Origin: VXNE01 sp963664635
GTDB taxonomy: Bacteria > Pseudomonadota > Gammaproteobacteria > Pseudomonadales > Azotimanducaceae
Assembly (NCBI GenBank): GCA_963664635.1
Contig: OY761542.1
Coordinates: 930,001 to 994,000, forward strand
Reading direction: 5' to 3'
DNA length: 64,000 nt
Below the pieces are notes generated by a model. The model had not been told where the DNA came from, did no database searches, and saw only the letters and a list, made by a program, of their open reading frames with translations. The position numbers were made by a program, and so were the translations under genes. Position 1 is the first letter of the stretch. Each line of letters opens with the position of its first letter. Positions 56,212 to 63,542 of this stretch are shown piece after piece.

Positions 56212-57140
56212 CAGCGGATGGCGACGGGGTTGATGACCGCCTGCACGGCCCCTTCGAAACGCGGCTGTCCGAGGACGAACAGGAACTCCCAGCCCTGGTC
56301 CCGGGCCAGTGCGCGGGTGTCCATGTTCTCCAGGATGTAGACGCCGTTCTTCGCGAGCAGTTCCACGTGGACGGGGAAGGCCAGTTCGGGGTCTTCGGAC
56401 GGTATGGCCTCGAGGCCAAAGGTATCCGAGCCCACTGCGACCACGTCGAGGCCGGCAAGGTACCGCGCGCCGTCCACGCCGAGGCCCGGTTCGCCGCTCA
56501 TGAACGCCGCATTGTCGACGCCGGAGAGGTTCAGCCAGCCGGTGTGGAACAGCACCACGTCGCCCCGGCCGATCGAAACCCCCTGTGCCTCCGCCTGGGC
56601 CTGGATCTCTTCGGAGTTGAACGCCGTCCCCGCCGGCACCGGGTTTTCGCCGTAGTGGCGGGCCATGTCGAGCAGTACCCCGCGCGTCACGATGGGGGGC
56701 AGCTTGTCGATCGAGAGCGCCGTGAGTCCTTTCGGGGTCACGAAGTCCTTCGCCTTGTGGCCGTTGTAGTAGACATGGTCGGCGCCGAGGTGCCCGAGTC
56801 CGTCGATCTGGCTGCCGATGCCCATCCAGGTGTAGAGGAGGTCGTCGTTGCCCGTCGCGCGGTTCGCGCCCAGCGTGGGGCCCGTTTCCGGGTCCTGACC
56901 GGGCTGGATGATGGTGATCGCGTAGTGCCGTGGCGGGTAGGCGGGCGACTCCCAGCCGGTGAGGACGCCGAGCGGATAGGCCTGGCCGGTCTTCACGAGT
57001 TCCGCCGCCTGGACGACCTTCTCCGGCGACAGGAAGTTGATGGCGCCCAACGTGTCGCCGGCGCCGTGCTTCGAGGGAACCCAGTCCTGTGCACCGGCCG
57101 ACCAGGCGGTCGCTGCAAGGACGAAGGGGATGAGTCGCAT
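56211..57140 (-). CDS. Cyclase family protein (kynurenine formamidase-like)
   Basis: A 309-residue member of the cyclase/kynurenine formamidase family with a signal peptide (IPFVLAATAWSAGAQD). The core reads GIGSQIDGLGHLGADHVYYN, which corresponds to the family's HxGTHxDxPxH metal site, although the first histidine and GTH are changed to GSQ and D-G-L-G-H. The later VLFHTGWLNL and VDVVAVGSDTFGLE with HVELLAKNGVYILENMD supply the remaining conserved residues. The start ATG 57140 has GGAGGCAGCAC before it. It is the first gene of the cluster with the kinase and nucleoside hydrolase. The altered metal motif makes the reaction uncertain; a secreted hydrolase of an amide or ester is plausible. Confidence 0.83.
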   Translation of the reverse strand: MRLIPFVLAATAWSAGAQDWVPSKHGAGDTLGAINFLSPEKVVQAAELVKTGQAYPLGVLTGWESPAYPPRHYAITIIQPGQDPETGPTLGANRATGNDDLLYTWMGIGSQIDGLGHLGADHVYYNGHKAKDFVTPKGLTALSIDKLPPIVTRGVLLDMARHYGENPVPAGTAFNSEEIQAQAEAQGVSIGRGDVVLFHTGWLNLSGVDNAAFMSGEPGLGVDGARYLAGLDVVAVGSDTFGLEAIPSEDPELAFPVHVELLAKNGVYILENMDTRALARDQGWEFLFVLGQPRFEGAVQAVINPVAIR

Positions 57141-57256
57141 GTGCTGCCTCCATTCCATCGCACCCGGGGTCGGTGGGATGATACGGCAGGCGGTGACCGC
57201 TCGTGGGGCGACCCTTTGGTTGCCAGTCCCGACACGGGCCGCCGCAAGGCCGGCCC

Positions 57257-57589
57257 CTACACCCGCGGGTGGTCGGCGCGCGAGCTGCGTCTCTCGAGGG
57301 CCCTCTCGAAGCTCACCAGGCGGCGCAGCAGACTGTTGTAGCGCCCGAAGGCGTCCGCCTCACCCGTCGCGCAGAGGGCCTGGTAGAGCGCGAGCTCCGG
57401 AGTCCCCCCGAGCGCCGGCGGGTCGGGAACGTCGAGCCCGCCATCGCGCAGCCGACGTGCGCCGACGGTGACCAGGAGTGCCTCGATGGTGATCCGCCCC
57501 TCGGCCAGGGCCGAGATTCCCGCGGCGACCAGTTCCGCGCCCGGCAGGTCGCTGGGGATTTTCTGGCCGCCCGTGCCCTGCGGTCTCAT
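57257..57589 (-). CDS. Hypothetical 110-aa protein downstream of the nucleotidyltransferase
   Basis: No family recognised. The 110 residues are mostly helical (DLPGAELVAAGISALAEGRITIEALLVTVGARRLRDGG, then a Pro-rich turn, then LALYQALCATGEADAFGRYNSLLRRLVSFERALERRS). The ATG at 57589 overlaps the stop of the nucleotidyltransferase gene (ATGA), so the two are coupled. A pair of a nucleotidyltransferase and a small helical partner recalls toxin-antitoxin modules, but there is no convincing HEPN or DNA-binding motif. It may instead be a structural partner. Confidence is in the existence of the gene only. Confidence 0.65.
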   Translation of the reverse strand: MRPQGTGGQKIPSDLPGAELVAAGISALAEGRITIEALLVTVGARRLRDGGLDVPDPPALGGTPELALYQALCATGEADAFGRYNSLLRRLVSFERALERRSSRADHPRV

Positions 57590-58134
57590 GGCGCCCTCGG
57601 CGGCCTCGCGGCCAGTTCGACCGTTGCCGCGACCCGGGTTCGAAACGACGGGATGTCGATGGCGGGGTAGCGCGGCAGGTCGGCCGCGATGGCGTCGAAG
57701 AGATCGGCGAGGCGGGCTGCCTGTACGAGCCGCCGGCGCACCATCGCGTCCACGTCGCGCAGATCCTGCTCGTGCCCACGTTCGACTTTTGCCAGCGCCT
57801 GGGCGTAGAAGTCGTAGTGGAGGAAATCGACCGCTCCATGTCTGGCGATGAAGATGCTGCGCCCCCGCCAATCCGGTAGCGCGGGGATGAAGTCGTCGGG
57901 CGCCGCCAGCTCGACGTTCATGTCGAGTGTGTCCTTCGCCCGCGCGATGGCCTCGAACACGCCCGGGGGTTCGGGGTCGAGCTTCAGGTCCACGTCCACG
58001 GTGGTGTCGCGCCATCCGACCAGGACCGCGGAGGCGCCGCCCACCAGGTACACCCGGCCGGCCCCTCGCGCATCTTCGCCGAGGCGCCGCATGAGCTGCC
58101 GCACCTTGCCGGCATTGCTCGTGGCACGGGGCAT
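57586..58134 (-). CDS. Nucleotidyltransferase-like protein (DUF6036/AbiEii type)
   Basis: A 182-residue protein of the polymerase-beta-like nucleotidyltransferase fold. The N-terminal RVYLVGGASAVLVGWRDTTVDVDLKL has the GG-x-A(S/T) motif and the Asp-x-Asp metal pair, followed by the middle PDDFIPALPDWRGRSIFI and AVDFLHYDFYAQALAKVERGHEQDLRDVDAM, which carry the third acidic residue. Such proteins appear in AbiE-like and other abortive-infection or toxin-antitoxin modules as well as alone. The start is ATG 58134. Upstream is the 350-bp gene-poor stretch before the sulfatase gene. Its stop overlaps the 110-aa gene. Confidence 0.8.
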   Translation of the reverse strand: MPRATSNAGKVRQLMRRLGEDARGAGRVYLVGGASAVLVGWRDTTVDVDLKLDPEPPGVFEAIARAKDTLDMNVELAAPDDFIPALPDWRGRSIFIARHGAVDFLHYDFYAQALAKVERGHEQDLRDVDAMVRRRLVQAARLADLFDAIAADLPRYPAIDIPSFRTRVAATVELAARPPRAP

Positions 58135-58313
58135 GCCACCTCCGCCGCGTCGCCTGCGTCCCGGCGAGTATGGGCGTGCCCACGAAGGGCGGCAAGCGTT
58201 CCTCCGGTGGCGGACCCGGCGCCGGACCGATGCGCCGTGGATGCCCAGCGGGACCGACGCCCAAGGTGCCCTGCCCGGATGTCTGCAGCGCGGTCCATGG
58301 TAGCGTTCACCCC

Positions 58314-58470
58314 TTAGGGAAGCTCTGATTAAGAGCTTCCCTAGCGCGGCACAGGGATGTGCCGCCAGATTCGATGGCGTAAGCCATTGAATCTGTGGAG
58401 CAAGACGAAACCGCGTTTTGTCTTGCGACCTGATCAAGCCCAGGGATGGGCTTGATCAGAGGTTTCTTAG
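58314..58470. repeat. Composite five-hairpin element with IS5-like termini
   Basis: This holds the structure in the 350-bp gene-free stretch 58135-58485; the first 180 bp show nothing recognisable. Five back-to-back hairpins: GGGAAGCTCT/AGAGCTTCCC (58317-58341), GCGGCACA/TGTGCCGC (58346-58365), a 12-bp pair with loop GTAA (58367-58394, one mismatch), GCAAGACGAAAC/GTTTTGTCTTGC (58400-58426, one mismatch) and TGATCAAGCCCA/TGGGCTTGATCA (58431-58458). The ends (GGAAGCTCTGATTAAG and, inverted, GAAACCTCTGATCAAG) match at 13 of 16 positions and are flanked by TTAG on both sides, like an IS5-family target duplication. It lies 16 bp before the sulfatase start. Confidence 0.85.
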
Positions 58471-58485
58471 AGGGAGGAACCGCGT

Positions 58486-60033
58486 GTGATCCGATACACC
58501 GCCGCTCGTAGCCTGGCCCTGCTCGTTGGACTCGGTTGCGTCGGCGCTGCGGGCGCCGAGCCGGAGGACGGGCGCTCCGTGCGGGACTGGCGTCTCGCCC
58601 TGGCCGACGCGGCCCCGGCGCCGGGGCCGCGTCCGAATGTCGTTCTGATCCTGGCGGACGACCTGGGCTACGCCGACGTATCCGCCTACGGCAGCCGCCT
58701 GCAGACGCCGAACATCGACCGCATCGGCCGCGAAGGCGCCGTCTTCACGCAGGGTTACGTCACCACGCCGGTCTGTTCGCCCTCCCGGGCCGCGCTCCTG
58801 ACCGGACGGTATCAGCAGCGGTACGGCTTCGAGTACAACGCGCGGCAGGCAGCCGACGTGCCCGACGTGGGACTGATCGCCGCCGAGCGGACGATCGCCG
58901 ACTACCTGGGGGACGCGGGGTACGCGACGGGCATGGTCGGGAAGTGGCATCTCGGGTTCAAGGAGGAGCACTACCCGACCAACCGCGGCTTCGACGAGTT
59001 CTACGGCCATCTCTCGGGCGCCACGATCTTCGTCAACGTGGCGTCGCGCGGCGCCGTTTCGTTGCCGCCGGACGCGGCCCGGCGCGAACGCCATCCGGGC
59101 GACCCGCGCACGGACCTGGTCGTCCGCGGCACGGAACCGCCGTCGCCCCCGGATCGCCGCCGCGGCAACCGCATCCTGCGCGGGTCCGATGCGACAGTCG
59201 TCCAGGAGTCCGGTTACATTACGGACGTCTTCGGCGACGAGGCCGTCGACTTCATCGACCGCCACCGGGACGAACCCTTCTTCCTCTACGTCCCGTTCAA
59301 CGCGCCGCACTCGCCGTTCCAGGTGACCGAGGAGTACTACGACCGCTTTCCCGACACGGAGAGCGCCCTGCAGCGCATCTACTTCGGCATGATCGCCGCG
59401 CTCGACGACGCGGTGGGGCGCATCCTCGATGCCCTGGACGTGCACGCCTTGGCGGATGACACGCTGGTGATCTTCCTGTCCGACAACGGCTGCGCGGCCT
59501 ACTTCCAGGGCCTGTGTTCCTGCGATCCGCTGTCGGGGGGCAAGCTCACCTACTACGAGGGCGGGGTGCGCGTCCCGTACGTGCTCCGCTGGCCCGGCAG
59601 GGTTCGGGCGGGCACGCGCGTCGACGAGCCCGTCTCCGCGCTGGACGTCCTGCCCACGGTGCTCGCGGCGGCGGAGGCGGCGGCCCCGGCGGACACGGAC
59701 CTCGACGGCTTCGATCTCGGCCCCCTGCTCGACGGCAGTCCGCGGCGGGGCCATGACCGATTCGTGTGGCGCAACTACCCGACGGTGGCGGTGCGCCGGG
59801 ACACGATGAAGCTCATCAAGCCGCACCAGGATCGGCCTGGCGGCTTTCTCTACGATCTCGCCGCCGACCCGCGGGAGCAGGACGACCTCGCCGCGGCGCA
59901 TCCGGATGTGGTGGCTGCGCTGGAAGCGGACATCGAGGACTGGCGCGCGATCGCCGTCGAACCCCTCTGGACCCGTCGGCCGCCCGTGACCTACTCGGTC
60001 TGCGGGATCGAACCGATCGGCTTCGAGATCTGA
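58486..60033 (+). CDS. Secreted sulfatase (type I, formylglycine-dependent)
   Basis: A 515-residue alkaline-phosphatase-superfamily sulfatase with a signal peptide (SLALLVGLGCVGAAGAE). NVVLILADDLGYADVSAYGS supplies the first metal ligands (Asp58, Asp59). The activating motif is CSPSR at about 97-101, in which the cysteine would be converted to formylglycine, followed by AALLTGRYQ. GMVGKWHLGFKEEHYPTNRGFDEFYG and the later DNGC region complete the active site. The start GTG at 58486 has GGGAGG eight bases upstream, directly after the hairpin element. It would remove sulfate from a sulfated sugar or other ester; a maturase (FGE or anSME) is needed elsewhere. No other sulfatase is in the window. 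Confidence 0.93.
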   Translation: MIRYTAARSLALLVGLGCVGAAGAEPEDGRSVRDWRLALADAAPAPGPRPNVVLILADDLGYADVSAYGSRLQTPNIDRIGREGAVFTQGYVTTPVCSPSRAALLTGRYQQRYGFEYNARQAADVPDVGLIAAERTIADYLGDAGYATGMVGKWHLGFKEEHYPTNRGFDEFYGHLSGATIFVNVASRGAVSLPPDAARRERHPGDPRTDLVVRGTEPPSPPDRRRGNRILRGSDATVVQESGYITDVFGDEAVDFIDRHRDEPFFLYVPFNAPHSPFQVTEEYYDRFPDTESALQRIYFGMIAALDDAVGRILDALDVHALADDTLVIFLSDNGCAAYFQGLCSCDPLSGGKLTYYEGGVRVPYVLRWPGRVRAGTRVDEPVSALDVLPTVLAAAEAAAPADTDLDGFDLGPLLDGSPRRGHDRFVWRNYPTVAVRRDTMKLIKPHQDRPGGFLYDLAADPREQDDLAAAHPDVVAALEADIEDWRAIAVEPLWTRRPPVTYSVCGIEPIGFEI

Positions 60034-60057
60034 GTCCGGCCCCCGAACGAGGACGCG

Positions 60058-61458
60058 TCAGGCGTCGTCCAGCACGCTCGCCAGCTTCTGCCGTATCCCC
60101 GCGAAGTTGCCGTTCGACATCACCACGACGTGGGTGGTCCGCCGGGTGGGTTGGGTGACGCGTTCCACGATGGCGTCGACGTCTTCCAGGAGCGTGGCCG
60201 GAACGACGCTCTTGCGTATCAGTTCGTTCAGGTCCCAGCGAATGCCGCTGTTGCGGAACCACACCACCTCGTCGGCCGGCGCGCAGCAGTGGACGAGGTC
60301 CTTGCGCAACGATCCGAGCGACATCGTGTGCGTGCGCGGCTCGACGACCGCGACGATGCGCTGCGTGCCGACCCGGTTGCGCAGGGCCTGCAGGGTCGAG
60401 CGAATCTCGGTGGGATGGTGGGCGAAGTCGTCGTAAACCCTGATCCGGCCCTTCTGGGCGAACAGCTCGAGGCGCCGCTGGACGCCGGCGAAGGACGAAA
60501 GGGCATCCACCGCCTGGGCGGGCGCGACGCCGGCGTGCTCGGCGGCGGCGACCGCCACGAGCGCGTTGGAGACGTTGTGGGCGCCGAATTGCGACCATTC
60601 GACCCGTCCGACGGTCTCCTGGTTGCGGGCCACCTCGAAGGCGCTGCCGTCGCGTGTGCCGCGCTGGGCGTGCCACACCTCGCCGCTGTCCAGCTCGAGC
60701 GCGGACTGGAAGTCCTCCGGGTTGCCGACCCGCGACACGGGGGTCCAGCAGCCGCGGTGCAGCACTTCGTCGACGGCGGGGTCGTGGGTGGGCGCGATGA
60801 TGCGGCCGCTCGCCGGGACGGTCCGGATCAGGTGATGGAACTGGGTCTGGATGGCGTCCAGGTTGTCGAAGATGTCCGCGTGGTCGTACTCCAGGTTGTT
60901 GATCGCGAGCGTGCGCGGCCGGTAGTGCACGAACTTGGAGCGGCGGTCGAAGTACGAGGTGTCGTACTCGTCCGCCTCGACCACGAAGAACCGTGACGCG
61001 CCGAGCCGCGCCGACTGCTCGAAGTTGCTTGGCACTCCGCCGATCATGAAGCCGGGCTCGAGGCCGGCGCACTCGAGGATCCACGCCACCATGCTCGCGG
61101 TGGTGGTCTTGCCGTGCGTGCCGGCCACCGCGATCACCCAGCGATCGGCCAGCACGGCCTCGCCGAGCCATTGCGCGCCGGACGTGTAGGGCAGGTCTTC
61201 GTTCAGGATGTGTTCGATGGCCGGGTGCCCGCGGGGCAACCGTGCGTTGCCGACCACGACGCGGTCCGGCGGCGGGTCGAGTTGCGTGGGGTCGAAGCCT
61301 TCGAAGACCTCGATCTCCGCCGCCGCCAGTTGGTCGCTCATGGGCGGATAGATGGCGTTGTCGCAGCCGCTGACGCGAAATCCGCGGGCCTTGGCGAGTT
61401 GCGCCAGGCCGCCCATCAGCGTGCCGCCGATGCCCAGGAAGTACAGGCGCTCGCTCAA
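60058..61458 (-). CDS. mpl: UDP-N-acetylmuramate:L-alanyl-gamma-D-glutamyl-meso-diaminopimelate ligase
   Basis: Murein recycling ligase that attaches a recovered tripeptide to UDP-MurNAc. The 466 residues begin LYFLGIGGTLMGGLAQLAKARG, a MurC-like Rossmann region, then SGCDNAIYPPMSDQL, typical of Mpl, with the ATP loop VAGTHGKTTT at about 111-120. EADEYDTSYFDRRSKFVHYRP and NNLEYDHADIFDNL are highly characteristic of Mpl, and the C-terminal domain ends with MSNGNFAGIRQKL. The start is TTG at 61458 overlapping the stop of the upstream membrane-protein gene. The enzyme is widespread in beta- and gammaproteobacteria and is one reason for the suggested lineage. Confidence 0.95.
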   Translation of the reverse strand: MSERLYFLGIGGTLMGGLAQLAKARGFRVSGCDNAIYPPMSDQLAAAEIEVFEGFDPTQLDPPPDRVVVGNARLPRGHPAIEHILNEDLPYTSGAQWLGEAVLADRWVIAVAGTHGKTTTASMVAWILECAGLEPGFMIGGVPSNFEQSARLGASRFFVVEADEYDTSYFDRRSKFVHYRPRTLAINNLEYDHADIFDNLDAIQTQFHHLIRTVPASGRIIAPTHDPAVDEVLHRGCWTPVSRVGNPEDFQSALELDSGEVWHAQRGTRDGSAFEVARNQETVGRVEWSQFGAHNVSNALVAVAAAEHAGVAPAQAVDALSSFAGVQRRLELFAQKGRIRVYDDFAHHPTEIRSTLQALRNRVGTQRIVAVVEPRTHTMSLGSLRKDLVHCCAPADEVVWFRNSGIRWDLNELIRKSVVPATLLEDVDAIVERVTQPTRRTTHVVVMSNGNFAGIRQKLASVLDDA

Positions 61459-61979
61459 CTTGCGGTTCCGGCCTGCTCGACTCCGGGAGGGCCGATGGCC
61501 ACGCCCGCGACCATCATGCTGAGGAGGGAAACGCCGAAGGCGGTGAGGATGCCGAAGGCGAGCGACGTGTTGAACGAGTGCTGGAAGATGAAGCCCCACA
61601 CGACGATCAGCCAGATCTGGAGTCCGATCATCACCAACGCCTGGACCCCCTCGATCGGCGCGAGCAGCGCGGGTACGACGGTCAGGAGGAACTCGCTGCC
61701 CGCCAGCGCCGCGAGCGTCGCCGGAAATCGTCCGGGGAAACCCCTGAAAAAGAGCGCGAGCCAGGTCACCGCGGCGACGGTGGCGAGGGACACCACGGCC
61801 CAGCCGAGCGCCAGACTGGTGGAAGTCTCGCCCACGGTGGTGTTGACGAAGGTCGCCAGGGCGATGTTCGCGATGACCGCGGCGGCCACGAACCAGGCGT
61901 GGGCGGGGACGGACTCCGGACCGATCCGCAGCAGGCACAGGTTCCAGAAGAGCTTCACGACGGGGGCCATGCCGGGCAT
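61455..61979 (-). CDS. Hypothetical multi-pass membrane protein (YIP1-like)
   Basis: A 174-residue integral membrane protein with about five hydrophobic segments, near WFVAAAVIANIALATF, VVSLATVAAVTWLALFF, FLLTVVPALLAPIEGV, WLIVVWGFIFQHSF and GVSLLSMMVAGVAIG. The layout resembles YIP1/YeeE-type proteins but I cannot name the family with confidence. The ATG is at 61979 or 61970. Its stop overlaps the TTG start of mpl (TTGA), so it is coupled to murein recycling, which may hint at an envelope role. There is no signal peptide beyond the first helix. Confidence 0.7.
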   Translation of the reverse strand: MPGMAPVVKLFWNLCLLRIGPESVPAHAWFVAAAVIANIALATFVNTTVGETSTSLALGWAVVSLATVAAVTWLALFFRGFPGRFPATLAALAGSEFLLTVVPALLAPIEGVQALVMIGLQIWLIVVWGFIFQHSFNTSLAFGILTAFGVSLLSMMVAGVAIGPPGVEQAGTAS

Positions 61980-62076
61980 TGTCGCACAGGGAAGTGCCCG
62001 GACGGATGCGTCGGCCCGTTTCCGGGGCGCGACTGCGGGGCCGCATCCGGGGCCCGGGCCGACCCCCGGCTCGTTC

Positions 62077-62082
62077 TACAAT
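62077..62082 (+). promoter_or_regulatory. Candidate -10 box of pfp
   Basis: TACAAT 32 bp before the ATG of the phosphofructokinase gene, with GGAGGGAAGG in the intervening leader. No strong -35 is visible. Confidence 0.4.
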
Positions 62083-62114
62083 TCGCGGAGGGAAGGCGGA
62101 CGCGGGAAACGACC

Positions 62115-63422
62115 ATGGCGCGCAGCGAGCAACGCAAGCAGCCCCGCAAGGCGCCGGCCAAGGAACCGAGGCGCAACGCGTTCTACGCGCAGTCGGGCGG
62201 CGTCACCGCGGTCATCAACGCCACCGCGTGCGGGGTGATCGAGACGGCTCGCCGCCACGGGGATCGGATCGGCAAGGTCTTCGCGGGACGCAACGGCATA
62301 CTCGGCGCGTTGCGCGAGGAGCTCATCGACACCGGCAAGGAGTCGACGGAGACCATCGCCGGGCTCAGGGGCACGCCGAGCGGCGCCTTCGGGTCCTGCC
62401 GGTACAAGCTCGCCTCCCTCGACGACAACGAGCGGGAGTACATGCGTCTCATCGACGTGTTCCGGGCGCACGACATCGGCTATTTCTTCTACAACGGCGG
62501 CGGCGACTCGCAGGACACGGCGCACAAGGTGTCGCAGCTCGGCGCGCGCCTCGGCTATCCGATCGTCTGCATCGGCATACCCAAGACGGTGGACAACGAC
62601 CTGCCCCGGACGGACACCTGCCCCGGGTTCGGTTCCGTGGCGAAGTACGTCGCCGTTTCCGTGCGGGAGGCGGCGCTGGACGTGGCCTCCATGTGCGAGA
62701 CCTCGACGAAGGTGTTCATCCTCGAGGTGATGGGCCGGCATGCCGGGTGGATTGCCGCGTCCGGCGGACTGGCGCAGGAGAAGCCAGGCGATCCGCCGCA
62801 CGTCATCCTCTTTCCGGAGGTCCCGTTCGACGAGGCGTCCTTCTTCGCCAAGGTCGCGGACAGCGTCGATCGGGTCGGCTACTGCGTGATCGTCGCCTCG
62901 GAGGGCGCACGCTATGCGGATGGCAAATTCCTTGCGGAGTCCGGCACGCGCGACGCGTTCGGGCACGTCCAGCTCGGCGGCGTGGCGCCGACGCTGGCGC
63001 GCATGGTGCGGGAGACGCTCGGCTACAAGTACCACTGGGCCGTCGCGGACTACCTGCAGCGCTCGGCCCGGCACATCGCTTCGGCGACCGACGTGGAGCA
63101 GGCGTTCGCGGTGGGCCGCGCCGCGGTCGAACTCGCCCTCGCGGGCCGCAATGCGGTCATGCCGACCATCGTGCGCATCAGCGACGAGCCCTACCGCTGG
63201 CGCATCGGCGCAACCCCGCTACGCAGCGTGGCGAACGTCGAGCGGAAGCTGCCGAAGTCCTACATCTCGAAGTCGGGCTACGGGATCACCGCGGCGGGCC
63301 GGCGGTACCTCAAGCCGCTGATCGCGGGCGAGGACTATCCGGCCTACCGGGACGGACTGCCCGACTACGTGAAACCGCGCAACGAACTCGCGCCGCGCAA
63401 GCTGCCGTCCTTCGAGGTGTAG
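62115..63422 (+). CDS. pfp: PPi-dependent 6-phosphofructokinase
   Basis: Reversible glycolytic enzyme that phosphorylates fructose 6-phosphate with pyrophosphate, 435 residues. The phosphoryl-donor loop is GGGDS (about 128-132), where ATP enzymes have GGDGS and most PPi enzymes GGDDS: the aspartate before Ser, which excludes ATP, is kept, but the preceding one is glycine. PKTVDNDLPRTDTCPGFGS (about 156-174) has the PPi-type lysine and the catalytic aspartate. MGRHAGWIAA is the fructose-phosphate region. The start ATG 62115 follows GGAAACGACC, a weak site. The gene is divergent from mpl and its neighbour, with 135 bp between. Confidence 0.92.
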   Translation: MARSEQRKQPRKAPAKEPRRNAFYAQSGGVTAVINATACGVIETARRHGDRIGKVFAGRNGILGALREELIDTGKESTETIAGLRGTPSGAFGSCRYKLASLDDNEREYMRLIDVFRAHDIGYFFYNGGGDSQDTAHKVSQLGARLGYPIVCIGIPKTVDNDLPRTDTCPGFGSVAKYVAVSVREAALDVASMCETSTKVFILEVMGRHAGWIAASGGLAQEKPGDPPHVILFPEVPFDEASFFAKVADSVDRVGYCVIVASEGARYADGKFLAESGTRDAFGHVQLGGVAPTLARMVRETLGYKYHWAVADYLQRSARHIASATDVEQAFAVGRAAVELALAGRNAVMPTIVRISDEPYRWRIGATPLRSVANVERKLPKSYISKSGYGITAAGRRYLKPLIAGEDYPAYRDGLPDYVKPRNELAPRKLPSFEV

Positions 63423-63424
63423 GC

Positions 63425-63465
63425 GCGTCGCCTGGCGGCGACGCGGTCAAGTTGCTGCGCAACTT
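63425..63465. terminator. Double hairpin after pfp
   Basis: GCGTCGCC/GGCGACGC with loop TGGC (63425-63444), then AAGTTGC/GCAACTT with loop TGC (63449-63465), starting 3 bp after the stop codon. The TGGC loop is the one seen in repeat C2. There is no T-run. The gap to the convergent carboxylase gene is 120 bp. Confidence 0.5.
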
Positions 63466-63542
63466 CGAGAGGCTGCGGGCAAACGCAACCTGACCGTAAA
63501 CTTCAACGCTGCTCAAGGATTCTAGCCCCCGGGGCGCCGCGG

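Noticed and set aside
57257..57589. The 110-aa protein as a HEPN toxin, because R-x5-H occurs at its C-terminus (RSSRADH).
   Set aside because: The motif is in a short basic tail rather than the last helix of a four-helix bundle, so the match is weak.
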